Below, piece after piece: positions 7,030 to 15,153 of a stretch of 35,814 nucleotides of DNA. Under the pieces are notes generated by a model that made no database searches, had not been told where the DNA came from, and worked only from the letters and a program-made list of their open reading frames with translations. A program made the position numbers and the translations under genes. Source of the DNA: Vulcanimicrobiota bacterium. Its GTDB lineage: Bacteria; Vulcanimicrobiota; Xenobia; Xenobiales; JADMJV01. Position 1 is the stretch's first letter; each line of letters starts with the position of its first letter. The DNA lies in contig JALHOV010000006.1 in the NCBI GenBank assembly GCA_022842865.1, positions 1 to 35,814 of the forward strand. Direction: 5' to 3'.

Positions 7030-9078
7030 TTAGCTCGGCCCCTTGCCATTGCTCTTGCCGTTGCCGCGCTCGCCGCTATGACCGGGCGGTCCGCCCCCGC
7101 TATTGCCTTTGCCGGGACCACCGGAATCGGCGCCGATTGACTCCCCGGAAGAAGCCGTTTCTTTGGGAGAATTGGCGGCCGCGGCCGCGGCCAGAGATGC
7201 TTCACCCAGATCGCCCCCTTCGGATGCGCCACTCCGATTTTTGGAAACGCCCGAAAGATTGTCTTTAGACAAAGAATCGCTTCCTTGATTCAAGCTGTTG
7301 AGCTGAACCACGGTGTCCTTCCCGGACTTTCTAACGGTGGGCCCGCTTCCCGATTGAGACCGCATCTCGGCTGAGGAGGAAGCGGGTAGCGTTGAATCCC
7401 TGGCCTCACTGACATTGGGAGACTGAGCTTTTTCACCGACCTGATGCTGTTGGCTGTCAGGGTTTTCGGAAGTCTGAGTTGGTTTACTCTCGCTCAGATC
7501 GGTTTGCAGGGAGCGGAGCTGTTCGACGTTCTCACGGGCTGCGGCGGCGTTGCGGCGATTTTTCTGCAGGCTGGTCAGAGCCTGATCGCGGGCCGCCGCC
7601 ACCTCGTCGAACTGGCCTTTCAAATCCTGACTGTGACTGGTCAGGTCTTTCAGACGATCCTGGTCTTCCTGCGCGGCGACGCTGTGGGCGCGAGCACGAT
7701 CCTGTGTGATCTTCCGGCTCTCCTGTTGGGCGTTTAAGCTGCTTCGTGATTGCTCGAGCGAACTGCGCTCGGCCTGCGCGGCAGCCTGTCCGGTCTGAAT
7801 GGCGGCCTCAGCATCCTGCTGTCGCTTCTGAGCCGCCTCTTGCTCTTTCTGAGCGGCGGCCAACTGACTTTGGGCCGAGGTGACGGCCTGCTGTTGCTGG
7901 GCCGCAGCCGCGTTGGCGGTTTCCTGCTTGGCCTGATTGCCCTTGCCATTGCTGTTGGCATTCCCGGGAGCGGTCGGAGTGGGAGCGCTTTGCAGACTGC
8001 TTACCTGGCTTTGTAACTGGGAGACGCTCTGCTGGCTGGAACTGAGGTCGGAGGCCGACTGATCGCGCACCCGAGCATTATCCTGAACCTGTGTGTCCAG
8101 TTGAGTAATGCGTGCAAGACTGCTTTCTCCGGCCTTCTGGGTGGCTGCGATGCTCTGCGTCTGTTGCTCCAGCAACTGGTTATCTCGTTGCATCAGCCCG
8201 CTACTTTCGGCGCTAGCAGCCCTCTGCTGGCCCTTAGCCGATTCCAACTGATCTTTTTGCGCGTTCAATTGACCTTCGCGACCCCGCGAGGTCTCCAGAG
8301 AGGTCTGGGCGGCGTCCCCACGTCGTTTGGACTCGTCTTCCACGGCGCTCTGGCGGCCTAGCTCTTGACGAACCGTCAGATCCGACTGTTCGGGATCATC
8401 GTCATGCAATACCAGTTGGTTGTCGGTGATGCCCCGCGTTTCCCCCAAACTGTCCGAGGCGGTGGAAATCCGTCCGCGGTCGTAGTTCAAAGTGCCCCGA
8501 GAGGCGATGCCCCCGTCGTCGGCCGCAGCGGTGGCCACGGCCGGTGTCGAGGCGGAGGACGACGAACTGGTTCCCGAGCTGGCGTCCTCCGCGGTTTGGC
8601 TTTCCGCGGGCGGCGGAGTTTCGGCTTGAGGGCGGAAGATCTCTGCGGCCGCTCGAGCTGTCTGGCTGGCAGGGATTCCTTGCGTTAACGCCTGTTGACG
8701 GTTTTGCGAGGACAGATTGAGGTCTTGGCTGGCGGGATCTTCGGCCGCCCGGCGCGGTCGTCGGTCAAGCAAGGGCAAATCGAGGGGAATTTCCCCGGGC
8801 ACAAAGCTGACTGGTTCGGCACTGTTGTTGCTCTCGGGGACGGTGCTCGGAGCTAGCTCCGGCTCAGCGCTGGCAGTGGCCTCGAAAAAATTGAACTTGG
8901 GCTTGTCGCGCAGCATGCCTTCCAGGTTTTCGGCCAGGCGCTTGGAGCCAACCAGGCCTGCAGCGGCAAATTGCTGGACTTCGCTGGGCTTGAACTGGAG
9001 TTGCGCCTGCGAGGGCAGGGTGTTGAGTTGCTCGCGCTGGATGCGCAGGGCCTGCTGCTCAGCGGCCAGGTTGCGCAT
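7030..9078 (-). CDS. Long Gln/Ser/Ala-rich coiled-coil protein, unknown function
   Basis: The protein has 682 residues from ATG 9078. This is the first good start after the upstream gene's stop at 9107; the frame stays open further upstream only by overlapping that gene. There is no signal peptide and no membrane segment. Residues 1-60 are helical (RNLAAEQQALRIQREQLNTL) and residues ~60-250 are low-complexity Ser/Ala/Pro/Glu. Residues ~260-570 are a long coiled coil rich in Gln, Ala and Ser with a Pro/Gly/Asn break (PTPTAPGNANSNGKGN). The C-terminus is Gly/Ser/Lys-rich (KGNSGGGPPGHSGERGNGK). I do not recognise the family. It follows the HEAT-like gene by 28 bp and is probably co-transcribed with it. 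A structural or scaffold role is possible but unsupported. Confidence 0.65.
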   Translation of the reverse strand: MRNLAAEQQALRIQREQLNTLPSQAQLQFKPSEVQQFAAAGLVGSKRLAENLEGMLRDKPKFNFFEATASAEPELAPSTVPESNNSAEPVSFVPGEIPLDLPLLDRRPRRAAEDPASQDLNLSSQNRQQALTQGIPASQTARAAAEIFRPQAETPPPAESQTAEDASSGTSSSSSASTPAVATAAADDGGIASRGTLNYDRGRISTASDSLGETRGITDNQLVLHDDDPEQSDLTVRQELGRQSAVEDESKRRGDAAQTSLETSRGREGQLNAQKDQLESAKGQQRAASAESSGLMQRDNQLLEQQTQSIAATQKAGESSLARITQLDTQVQDNARVRDQSASDLSSSQQSVSQLQSQVSSLQSAPTPTAPGNANSNGKGNQAKQETANAAAAQQQQAVTSAQSQLAAAQKEQEAAQKRQQDAEAAIQTGQAAAQAERSSLEQSRSSLNAQQESRKITQDRARAHSVAAQEDQDRLKDLTSHSQDLKGQFDEVAAARDQALTSLQKNRRNAAAARENVEQLRSLQTDLSESKPTQTSENPDSQQHQVGEKAQSPNVSEARDSTLPASSSAEMRSQSGSGPTVRKSGKDTVVQLNSLNQGSDSLSKDNLSGVSKNRSGASEGGDLGEASLAAAAAANSPKETASSGESIGADSGGPGKGNSGGGPPGHSGERGNGKSNGKGPS

Positions 9079-9106
9079 CTGCTCAAAGCGTTTGTCGCGC
9101 GGATGG

Positions 9107-10093
9107 TCACCTATGCTGGTCGGCGTCGCCGCTGATTTCCCGGGACATCCCCAACTCAAGGGACAGGGAAGCTGAGACGAGATTTTCGTAGCTGGAGAAT
9201 TCTGATTGAAGCTCCGGAAGGAAGTAAGACTCCAGAGAGCCATTGTGATCAGGATCACTGCCCCAACTGAACGCTTCTAAATAGAGTCTTTCCCACGGGG
9301 TGGGCGGTGGGATCTGACGCAGGCTGTCGGCTTGCCAGTTCAACCGGCAACGCAGCCAACCCAGGAATAGACGCTGCAGTGTTGCTGAGGTAAGTCCGCT
9401 ACGAAGTTGGTTGGACAACCAAAGAAGGTCCAGATCGAGGAGCCGACCCGCCATCCAAGACCAGTGGAGATTCCCTGTCCCCGTATCGTCGAGTTCATAA
9501 CGCTCCTGGTTGAGCATTGCTTTGAACAACTCTTTGGCTTCGCCCCCGACCAGGGCTAAGCCCAGAATCAGGCCCCCGAGACAGTCTGTCGAGGCCTGGT
9601 CACACCAACACCGTAGACGGGGCAAGACGTTCGGCCAGCCAGCCCGGACTGCCAGAGCTGGAAGCATTTCTGTAAACAGACTCCGTCCCTCTTCGAAGTC
9701 TAGACGGGCTAGAATCTCTCGACGCAGTTCGGAGAGGTCCAGTCCCAACAACCCCATCACAGCATCGCGGGCTGCGAACCAGTCCCCCGAGCAGACAGCC
9801 TCCCAAGCGGCTGGAGCCACCTCCTGGACGGCGAACCGCCCCAGCAAAGAAAATCCGCCCTCGGGGACTCCCGACCTCTTCCACACTTTCCAAAGCCTTT
9901 GCACCTGCTTCTGACAGCCGTGGCGCAGCAAAACGTCGAAGGCTAAATTGGATTCAGGATGCGCGCAAAGAAAGTCTGTGATTCTCTCGGTGTCGGCGTC
10001 GCTGGCCAATGCGCACAGGGTCTTGATCAGGACGGGATGCAGGTTGGGATCCGTTTGCTCATCAAGCAAACGACGGGTCAAATAGGATTCCAT
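9107..10093 (-). CDS. Helical-repeat (HEAT-like) protein, unknown function
   Basis: The protein has 328 residues from ATG 10093. It has no signal peptide and no clear membrane span. The sequence is a series of amphipathic helix pairs (LIKTLCALASDADTERITDF, FDVLLRHGCQKQVQRLWKV, REILARLDFEEGRSLFTEML) in the style of HEAT or TPR-like solenoids. It is unusually rich in Trp and Leu. I do not recognise a named family. It lies 28 bp upstream of the coiled-coil gene on the same strand and faces the STAS gene across a 214-bp spacer that contains a strong hairpin. No function can be given. Confidence 0.65.
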   Translation of the reverse strand: MESYLTRRLLDEQTDPNLHPVLIKTLCALASDADTERITDFLCAHPESNLAFDVLLRHGCQKQVQRLWKVWKRSGVPEGGFSLLGRFAVQEVAPAAWEAVCSGDWFAARDAVMGLLGLDLSELRREILARLDFEEGRSLFTEMLPALAVRAGWPNVLPRLRCWCDQASTDCLGGLILGLALVGGEAKELFKAMLNQERYELDDTGTGNLHWSWMAGRLLDLDLLWLSNQLRSGLTSATLQRLFLGWLRCRLNWQADSLRQIPPPTPWERLYLEAFSWGSDPDHNGSLESYFLPELQSEFSSYENLVSASLSLELGMSREISGDADQHR

Positions 10094-10225
10094 CTAGTAG
10101 AAGTTCGGCGTCTCGGCGCGATTGAAAGCCAGTTCCACCGGTCGAACAATACTCAGGAAGCACCCAAGCACCTGCTTGCGATCAAACAAACACGACTCGG
10201 CGTTATTCGTCGCGGCCTTTGCGCC

Positions 10226-10265
10226 CCGGCAAAGCCTGGTAGACAAATCTACCAGGCTTTGCCGG
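10226..10265. repeat. Perfect 18-bp inverted repeat with 4-base loop
   Basis: The left arm CCGGCAAAGCCTGGTAGA (10226-10243), loop CAAA and right arm TCTACCAGGCTTTGCCGG (10248-10265) pair perfectly. It lies in the spacer between two divergent genes, so it is upstream of both and cannot be an ordinary terminator for either. There is no T-run on either side. It may be a REP-like mobile hairpin, an operator, or a block to read-through between the divergent units. I saw no second copy in the window. Confidence 0.85.
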
Positions 10266-10307
10266 AGCGGAATTTGCAGGTGGCCCATAGCTAAAACAGA
10301 AACGCTG

Positions 10308-10655
10308 ATGGCTATGTTAATTACAACCGCCCAGATAGAAAACGTGTTTATCATTCAGCTTCCTGTCGGCGCCTTGGATGCAGCCACGGCCCGGGAATTT
10401 CGTCAGGAAGCCGACCAATTGTTGGGTGAACACCAAAAAGTGGTGCTCGACTTCACCAAGGTCACTTTTGTGGATAGCGCGGGCCTGGGGGTGGTACTGG
10501 CCTTCCTGCGACGGGTAACCCAAGCCGGGGGAGATTTGAAGGTGTGCGGATTGAACAAAGGCGTCAAAGCACTCTTTCAATTGGTGCGCATGCATCGCAT
10601 TGTAGAGATTTTCGAAACGGTGGAGGAAGCCACCAAAGCCTTTGCGAGCGCCTGA
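10308..10655 (+). CDS. STAS-domain anti-sigma-factor antagonist
   Basis: The protein has 115 residues, the full length of a stand-alone STAS domain of the SpoIIAA/RsbV class. The landmark is VTFVDSAGLGVVL, where Ser57 is the residue normally phosphorylated by a partner kinase. FTKVTF and GGDLKVCGLN also fit. An alternative ATG lies two codons downstream (10314). The next gene's TTG start overlaps its end by 14 bases, so the two are probably translationally coupled. In such systems, unphosphorylated STAS protein binds the anti-sigma factor or another partner. It opens the polysaccharide locus, and the REC-PP2C-HATPase gene that could act on it ends the locus. Confidence 0.9.
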   Translation: MAMLITTAQIENVFIIQLPVGALDAATAREFRQEADQLLGEHQKVVLDFTKVTFVDSAGLGVVLAFLRRVTQAGGDLKVCGLNKGVKALFQLVRMHRIVEIFETVEEATKAFASA

Positions 10656-11778
10656 GCTAAGGCTCTACTGCTTCATCGACGCACTGGGATGGAAGCTGGC
10701 AGAGCAGCACGGTTTTTTGCAGGATCTGCTGGTCACGCGTGCCCCACTGGGCACTCTGCTGGGCTATAGTTCCACCTGTGACCCTTCCATCCTCACCGGC
10801 AAGCTGCCGCGCGAGCACGGCCACTTCAGCTTTTTCTACTACGACCGGCTGGGGTCTCCGCTGCGCTGGTTAAGCCCCCTGCGCTGGCTGCCCAAGCAAC
10901 TCACCTCTCGAGGTCGCGTGCGCCACTGGATTTCCAAACTGGTGGCCAAGGCCTACGGATACACCGGCTACTTTCAGCTTTACAACGTGCCCTTCGAGGC
11001 CATGGCTTACCTGAATTATTCCGAGAAGCGCGACATCTATCAGTCCGGAGGCATTCTGGGAGGGCAGGCCACCTTTCTCGATCGCTGGCGCGCTTCGATT
11101 CCCTATGCTCTCTCCAACTGGCGCCACAGCGAAGAGCGCAACCTGCAAAGCCTGACTCAGGACCTGGGGCGGCCCCAGCGAGCCTATCTATATTTGGCGG
11201 CCATGGACGCCGTGCTCCATCGCGATGGCACCCAGGCTGCCTCGGTGCGACAGAAGTTGCAGTGGTATGAGAAGCAATTGCGCCAGCTGGTTGACCGGGC
11301 TTCGGGCCATTACGATCAGGTCAAACTCTATCTGTTCTCCGACCACGGTATGACCGATGTGGTTCGCTCCCTCGACCTGCGCACTCCGCTGGAGCGCATG
11401 CCGCTGGTCTATGGCCAGGATTACGTGGCCGTCATCGACTCCACCGTGGCGCGCTTCTGGTTTCTCAAGCCAGAGGCCGAGCGGCAAATTCGGGACTGGC
11501 TGTCGGGTGTGGCCGGAGGGCATCTCTTGAGCGAGCAGGAGTTGCATGCTTACGGGTGCGATTTTCCGGGCCATTTTTATGGCCAGCTCTGGTATCTGGC
11601 TGACCCGGGCGTGCTCTTCTGCCCGGGACACCTGGGCGAAAAGCCGCTGGCGGCCATGCATGGCTATGATCCGGAGCACCCGGACAGTCCCGGATTTTTT
11701 GGTGCAAGCCACGAAATGTCGCAGACTCCGGCCGGACTGTGTGACCTCTATGATCTTTTCTGCCAGGACCTGCCCTGA
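10642..11778 (+). CDS. Alkaline-phosphatase-superfamily phosphodiesterase/phosphotransferase
   Basis: The protein has 378 residues from a TTG that overlaps the STAS gene. Metal and nucleophile motifs of the type I phosphodiesterase/AP superfamily are in order: Asp13 in CFIDALGW; a nucleophile segment GYSSTCDPSILTGKLPREHG (Thr45 the likely nucleophile, followed by the usual T-G and H-G); Asp234-His235 in LFSDHGM; and His340 in MHGYDPEHP. There is no signal peptide, so it is probably cytoplasmic. In a polysaccharide locus it might hydrolyse a phosphodiester or transfer a phospho-substituent such as glycerol phosphate. The substrate is not visible in the sequence. The next gene starts at the ATGA that contains its stop. 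Confidence 0.8.
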   Translation: MRAPELRLYCFIDALGWKLAEQHGFLQDLLVTRAPLGTLLGYSSTCDPSILTGKLPREHGHFSFFYYDRLGSPLRWLSPLRWLPKQLTSRGRVRHWISKLVAKAYGYTGYFQLYNVPFEAMAYLNYSEKRDIYQSGGILGGQATFLDRWRASIPYALSNWRHSEERNLQSLTQDLGRPQRAYLYLAAMDAVLHRDGTQAASVRQKLQWYEKQLRQLVDRASGHYDQVKLYLFSDHGMTDVVRSLDLRTPLERMPLVYGQDYVAVIDSTVARFWFLKPEAERQIRDWLSGVAGGHLLSEQELHAYGCDFPGHFYGQLWYLADPGVLFCPGHLGEKPLAAMHGYDPEHPDSPGFFGASHEMSQTPAGLCDLYDLFCQDLP

Positions 11779-12614
11779 TGGAGTCGCTGTGGGTGGTCAT
11801 GCGCTCCCGCAACGATGCCTGGGTGGTCGAATCGACCCTGCAGGCCTTGCGCCAGCAAACCCTCCCTCATCGCCTGCTGGTGATGGACAACGCCTCCACC
11901 GACGGCACCCGAGAAATTGCCCAGCGTTTTGCTGATCAACTGGTAGACGTGGCCGAGGGCCAGTACGTGCCGGGTCGGGTTCTCAATCAGGCCATGAACC
12001 TGGTGGATTCCTCTCAGGTGGTTTTCCTCAACAGCGACTGCACCCCTCAGCATCCGGAATGCCTGGCCGAGCTGGTGCGGCCCTTTGAAAACCCTCAAGT
12101 TGGGGCCGTTTATGGTCGCCAACAAGCCCGCCCCGACTGCTTTCCCATCTTCGTTCGCGACACGTTGCAGATGTATCCGGACGGTGCCGCCCCGGCCTGG
12201 CGGGCGGCCTTCTCCATGGCCAGTTCGGCGGTGCGTCGCGCCACCTGGGAGCAGATCCCCTTTCGCGAAGACCTCAGCTATTCCGAAGACATCGACTGGA
12301 GTCAAAGCCTGCGTGCGGCCGGCCACCAGGTGGCCTACGCCTCTGCCTCGCGCGTAATGCACTCGCACAACTATACCCTGTCCCAGTGGTTCCGTCGCCA
12401 GCGTGGGGAAGGCAAAGCGGACGCCCAGATGTTCTCCTTATCCACGTGGGAGGCCAGCTTTCTTCGCTACACGCTGCTCCCACTGGCCCGCGCCTGTTGG
12501 AAAGATTGGCGCTACTGCGCGGCTCGGGGAGAATGGATCTGGCTGGCCAAAGCTCCCTTTTATCGGGTGGCCGGATCTTGGGGTCGTCGTCGGGGATTTC
12601 TGGAGGCACGATGA
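11778..12614 (+). CDS. Family 2 glycosyltransferase
   Basis: The protein has 278 residues. The GT-A fold signatures of family 2 are present: an opening MRSRND, VMDNASTDGTREIA, NSDCTPQHPE (a D-x-D equivalent with a single Asp), and SEDIDWSQSLRAAGHQVAY for the base-containing ED motif. The sequence resembles rhamnosyltransferase-like family 2 enzymes. No membrane segment is obvious apart from a mildly hydrophobic stretch near residue 235. It would add a sugar to the lipid-linked repeat unit at the cytoplasmic face. The ATG overlaps the previous stop by four bases (ATGA). The donor and linkage cannot be read from the sequence. Confidence 0.88.
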   Translation: MESLWVVMRSRNDAWVVESTLQALRQQTLPHRLLVMDNASTDGTREIAQRFADQLVDVAEGQYVPGRVLNQAMNLVDSSQVVFLNSDCTPQHPECLAELVRPFENPQVGAVYGRQQARPDCFPIFVRDTLQMYPDGAAPAWRAAFSMASSAVRRATWEQIPFREDLSYSEDIDWSQSLRAAGHQVAYASASRVMHSHNYTLSQWFRRQRGEGKADAQMFSLSTWEASFLRYTLLPLARACWKDWRYCAARGEWIWLAKAPFYRVAGSWGRRRGFLEAR

Positions 12615-13627
12615 GGCTTGCGCCTCGCGCCAGCGCGGAGTTTGACGAATGGCTGTTCCAGCATTTACAGGAGCTGGGCAAGCGATGTCAGGATCGCCTG
12701 GGCTCGGCTCTGTGGGCCCTCGTTCTAGGCGGGGGTTACGGTCGCGGCGAAGGTGGAGTTCTCAAGCAAGGGGACCGCGAGCGACCCTATAACGATCTCG
12801 ATCTTTTTTTACTGGTGCATCACCAACCTGAGCCGTCGATTCTGCTCGATCTCAGCAAAACCTATCATGAGATCCTGGGGGTGGACGTCGACTTCAGCCG
12901 TCCCTACACTCGCCGTGAAGTAAGCCACTGGCCCGGCTGCCAGATGTTTTTCGATCTGGTCCAGGGCTACCAGCTACTGGCCGGCGATGCGGCCTGGATC
13001 GAGGCCGTTCCCCAGCACTGCTGGAACCCGCCTCCTCGGCTGGAAGCGAGCCGGCTTTTGCTCAATCGGGGAGCGGGCCTGCTTTGGGCCCTGCGCGTGG
13101 CCGAGGGAATCGAGAAGGCTCCCGATCAGGACTTTGTGCGGCGCAACGCCTACAAACTCAGACAGGCTCTGGGAGACGCCCTTTTGCTCTTGCACGGCGG
13201 CTACCAGAGTCGCTATCAGGGACGTCCGGAAAAGCTGCGACAAGTCCCCGGGGTGGAAGCAAACATCCTCACCAATTATGAACGCAGTCTGGAATTCCGA
13301 CTGGCGCCGGGGCCCGAATTTGGGCCGCAACCGCCGGTCGCGGAACTCCAGGCCGCCGTGCAGGCCTGGCTCAAAATCTTTTTGCACTGCGAGTCCACTC
13401 GGCTGCAGCAGCCCGCCTGGACCGACCCGGCCCGGTATTTGCAAGACCCGCGCCCGCGCGAGCCTTTCGCCTGGAAAGAGGTGGCCCGCAACCTGCGCCG
13501 CGGCCGTCTCAGCCTGCAGTCTCGCCGCCAGGCGCTTTACCTGGATCTGGTGGAACTGCTCAGCCAGGGGCGTTGGGCCGACCCGCAGGCGGCTCAATGG
13601 CTGCAGCGCTGGCGAGAGAACTGCTGA
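12611..13627 (+). CDS. Nucleotidyltransferase-fold protein
   Basis: The protein has 338 residues from ATG 12611, which has a good ribosome site (GGAGG, 4 bases upstream) and overlaps the GT2 stop. The open frame extends upstream to 12386, but only inside the GT2 gene. Residues 37-66 carry the pol-beta-type nucleotidyltransferase signature LVLGGGYGRGEGG followed by YNDLDLFLLV, so Asp62 and Asp64 are the metal ligands. The rest is helical with no family I recognise. Related proteins sit in other surface-polysaccharide loci next to flippases and glycosyltransferases. It could transfer a nucleotide or nucleotide-activated group, but the substrate is unknown. Confidence 0.75.
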   Translation: MRLAPRASAEFDEWLFQHLQELGKRCQDRLGSALWALVLGGGYGRGEGGVLKQGDRERPYNDLDLFLLVHHQPEPSILLDLSKTYHEILGVDVDFSRPYTRREVSHWPGCQMFFDLVQGYQLLAGDAAWIEAVPQHCWNPPPRLEASRLLLNRGAGLLWALRVAEGIEKAPDQDFVRRNAYKLRQALGDALLLLHGGYQSRYQGRPEKLRQVPGVEANILTNYERSLEFRLAPGPEFGPQPPVAELQAAVQAWLKIFLHCESTRLQQPAWTDPARYLQDPRPREPFAWKEVARNLRRGRLSLQSRRQALYLDLVELLSQGRWADPQAAQWLQRWRENC

Positions 13628-15153
13628 TGGCAGCTCGATCCGCGGTGAGCGCCACCCTGATCAGCTACCTGAGCTACGGTGTCGGTATCCTGTCCAGTGC
13701 GCTGCTCATCCCTCTCACCATTCAGGCCCTGGGGGACAGCCAGTTTGCCCTTTGGAGTCTGACTCTCTCGGGTCTGAGCCTGTTGTCCTTGTTGGAAGGG
13801 GGCCTGGCCACGGCCTGGATGCGCTTTGCCTCGGCAGCCCCCGATGGCGAACGCTTGCAGCGCGGGCTCACCACCATGTTGGGCACCTACCTGAGGGTGG
13901 TGGCCGTGGGACTGCTGGTGTTAACCGCAATCAGCTTTTTTTATCCCGCCTGGGCCGGCGCCCCGGCCGAAGTAGCCCGGCCCTTGCTGTGGATCCTGGG
14001 AGCCCGTCTCTTTTACGCCACCTTGCCGCTCACGCTCTTTCGGGTGCTCCTGCACGGCTTGCACCACACCGTGCCGGCCCAAATTTGGGCCACCTTCCAT
14101 CAACTTCTCTACGTCGGCCTGGCGGCCGCCTGGCTGACCCACTCCGGCGGAATCCTGGGGCTGGCCTGGCTCAATCTGGGAGTGGCCCTCTCGGAGAATC
14201 TAGGCTATGTCTGGATGGCCTATCGGCGCGTCCCGGGCCTTCGTCTATTCCCCTGGCAGCGCGACCTGCCCATGGCGCGAGAATTCCATGTCCAGGCGGC
14301 GGCGGGAGCGGTAGTGCAACTGGCCTCGCTGGTGCTGTTAAAAACCGACCCCATTTTGGTCAAAGCCGTGCTGCCCTTGCAGGCGGTCGCCTTGTATGCG
14401 GTGGCCCTGAAGGTGGCCGAGAACTACCTGATGTTCCTCAAGCAGTTTCTGCCCGTGCTCACCCCCCGCCTGGGCGCCGCCGCCGCGCGCCGTGACATGG
14501 ATGCCTTACGCCGCCTGATCATCCAGTCTTCTGGCTGGGCCACCGTCCCGGCCATGGCTCTGGGACTGCCCTTCTGGCTGGGAGCAGAGGGATTGCTGGA
14601 GCACTGGGTGGGTCCCAACTATGTGCCGGCCGCTCCGGCCTTAAAGATTTTGCTCTTGTCGGGACTGCTGTCTCTGCCCCAGATGGTGATTTCTTCGGCC
14701 CTGGCCATGTCAGGACTGCTGGCCGCCAACGCTCGGGCCGCTCTGCTGGCCACGCTGTTGAATCCCATCGCCAGTTTGCTCTGGGCCCGGGCGGTGGGCC
14801 TGCCCGGAATCGCCCTGGGCACCTTGACGGCCACCCTGGTGGTCGATTGCCTGGTGGTCTTTCGCTCGGGCTCGCGAATCTTTGAACTCAGCCTGTGGAG
14901 TTGGGCCAAAGCCTGGCTGCGCCTGCACCTCCCCGGCCTGCTGCTGGCGCTGCCCTTGTTGGCGTTGACTCGCCATTGGGGCGGCCTGCATCTGCTCAAC
15001 TGGTGCCTGTGGGCGGGGCTGGGGGCCTTGCTTTATGGGCTGGCGGTCTTGTTTGGCTTGCCCGCCAAAGAGCGCGCGCTTCTCAAAGACTTGCGCAAGC
15101 GAGGCGCCCCTGATGCCACCTCGTCGGCCAGTGCCGAGGCCACCCCGGCCTGA
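13627..15153 (+). CDS. Wzx-type polysaccharide flippase (MOP superfamily)
   Basis: The protein has 508 residues from an ATG whose first base is the last base of the previous stop (TGATG). It contains about 12-14 hydrophobic segments across its whole length, beginning ATLISYLSYGVGILSSALLI. It has a typical N-terminal PLTIQALGDSQFALWSL and a mid-protein EFHVQAAAGAVVQLASLVLL. These are the features of polysaccharide transporters that flip undecaprenyl-linked repeat units to the periplasm. The last 30 residues are polar (LLKDLRKRGAPDATSSASAE) and their coding sequence overlaps the end of the convergent polymerase gene by 121 bp. It ends the first operon of the locus. Confidence 0.88.
   Translation: MAARSAVSATLISYLSYGVGILSSALLIPLTIQALGDSQFALWSLTLSGLSLLSLLEGGLATAWMRFASAAPDGERLQRGLTTMLGTYLRVVAVGLLVLTAISFFYPAWAGAPAEVARPLLWILGARLFYATLPLTLFRVLLHGLHHTVPAQIWATFHQLLYVGLAAAWLTHSGGILGLAWLNLGVALSENLGYVWMAYRRVPGLRLFPWQRDLPMAREFHVQAAAGAVVQLASLVLLKTDPILVKAVLPLQAVALYAVALKVAENYLMFLKQFLPVLTPRLGAAAARRDMDALRRLIIQSSGWATVPAMALGLPFWLGAEGLLEHWVGPNYVPAAPALKILLLSGLLSLPQMVISSALAMSGLLAANARAALLATLLNPIASLLWARAVGLPGIALGTLTATLVVDCLVVFRSGSRIFELSLWSWAKAWLRLHLPGLLLALPLLALTRHWGGLHLLNWCLWAGLGALLYGLAVLFGLPAKERALLKDLRKRGAPDATSSASAEATPA

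Noticed and set aside
6889-7140. A short intact PilZ-like gene reading into the antisense of the coiled-coil gene
   Set aside because: The PilZ-like part covers only half a domain and sits directly after an in-frame stop in line with a receiver remnant. The second half is the antisense of the coiled-coil gene, so it is better read as part of the pseudogene.
12987-14495. Plus-strand open frame (502 codons) crossing the nucleotidyltransferase and flippase genes
   Set aside because: It runs out of frame through two well-supported genes, and its product is Arg/Pro/Ser-rich without hydrophobic pattern or motifs.
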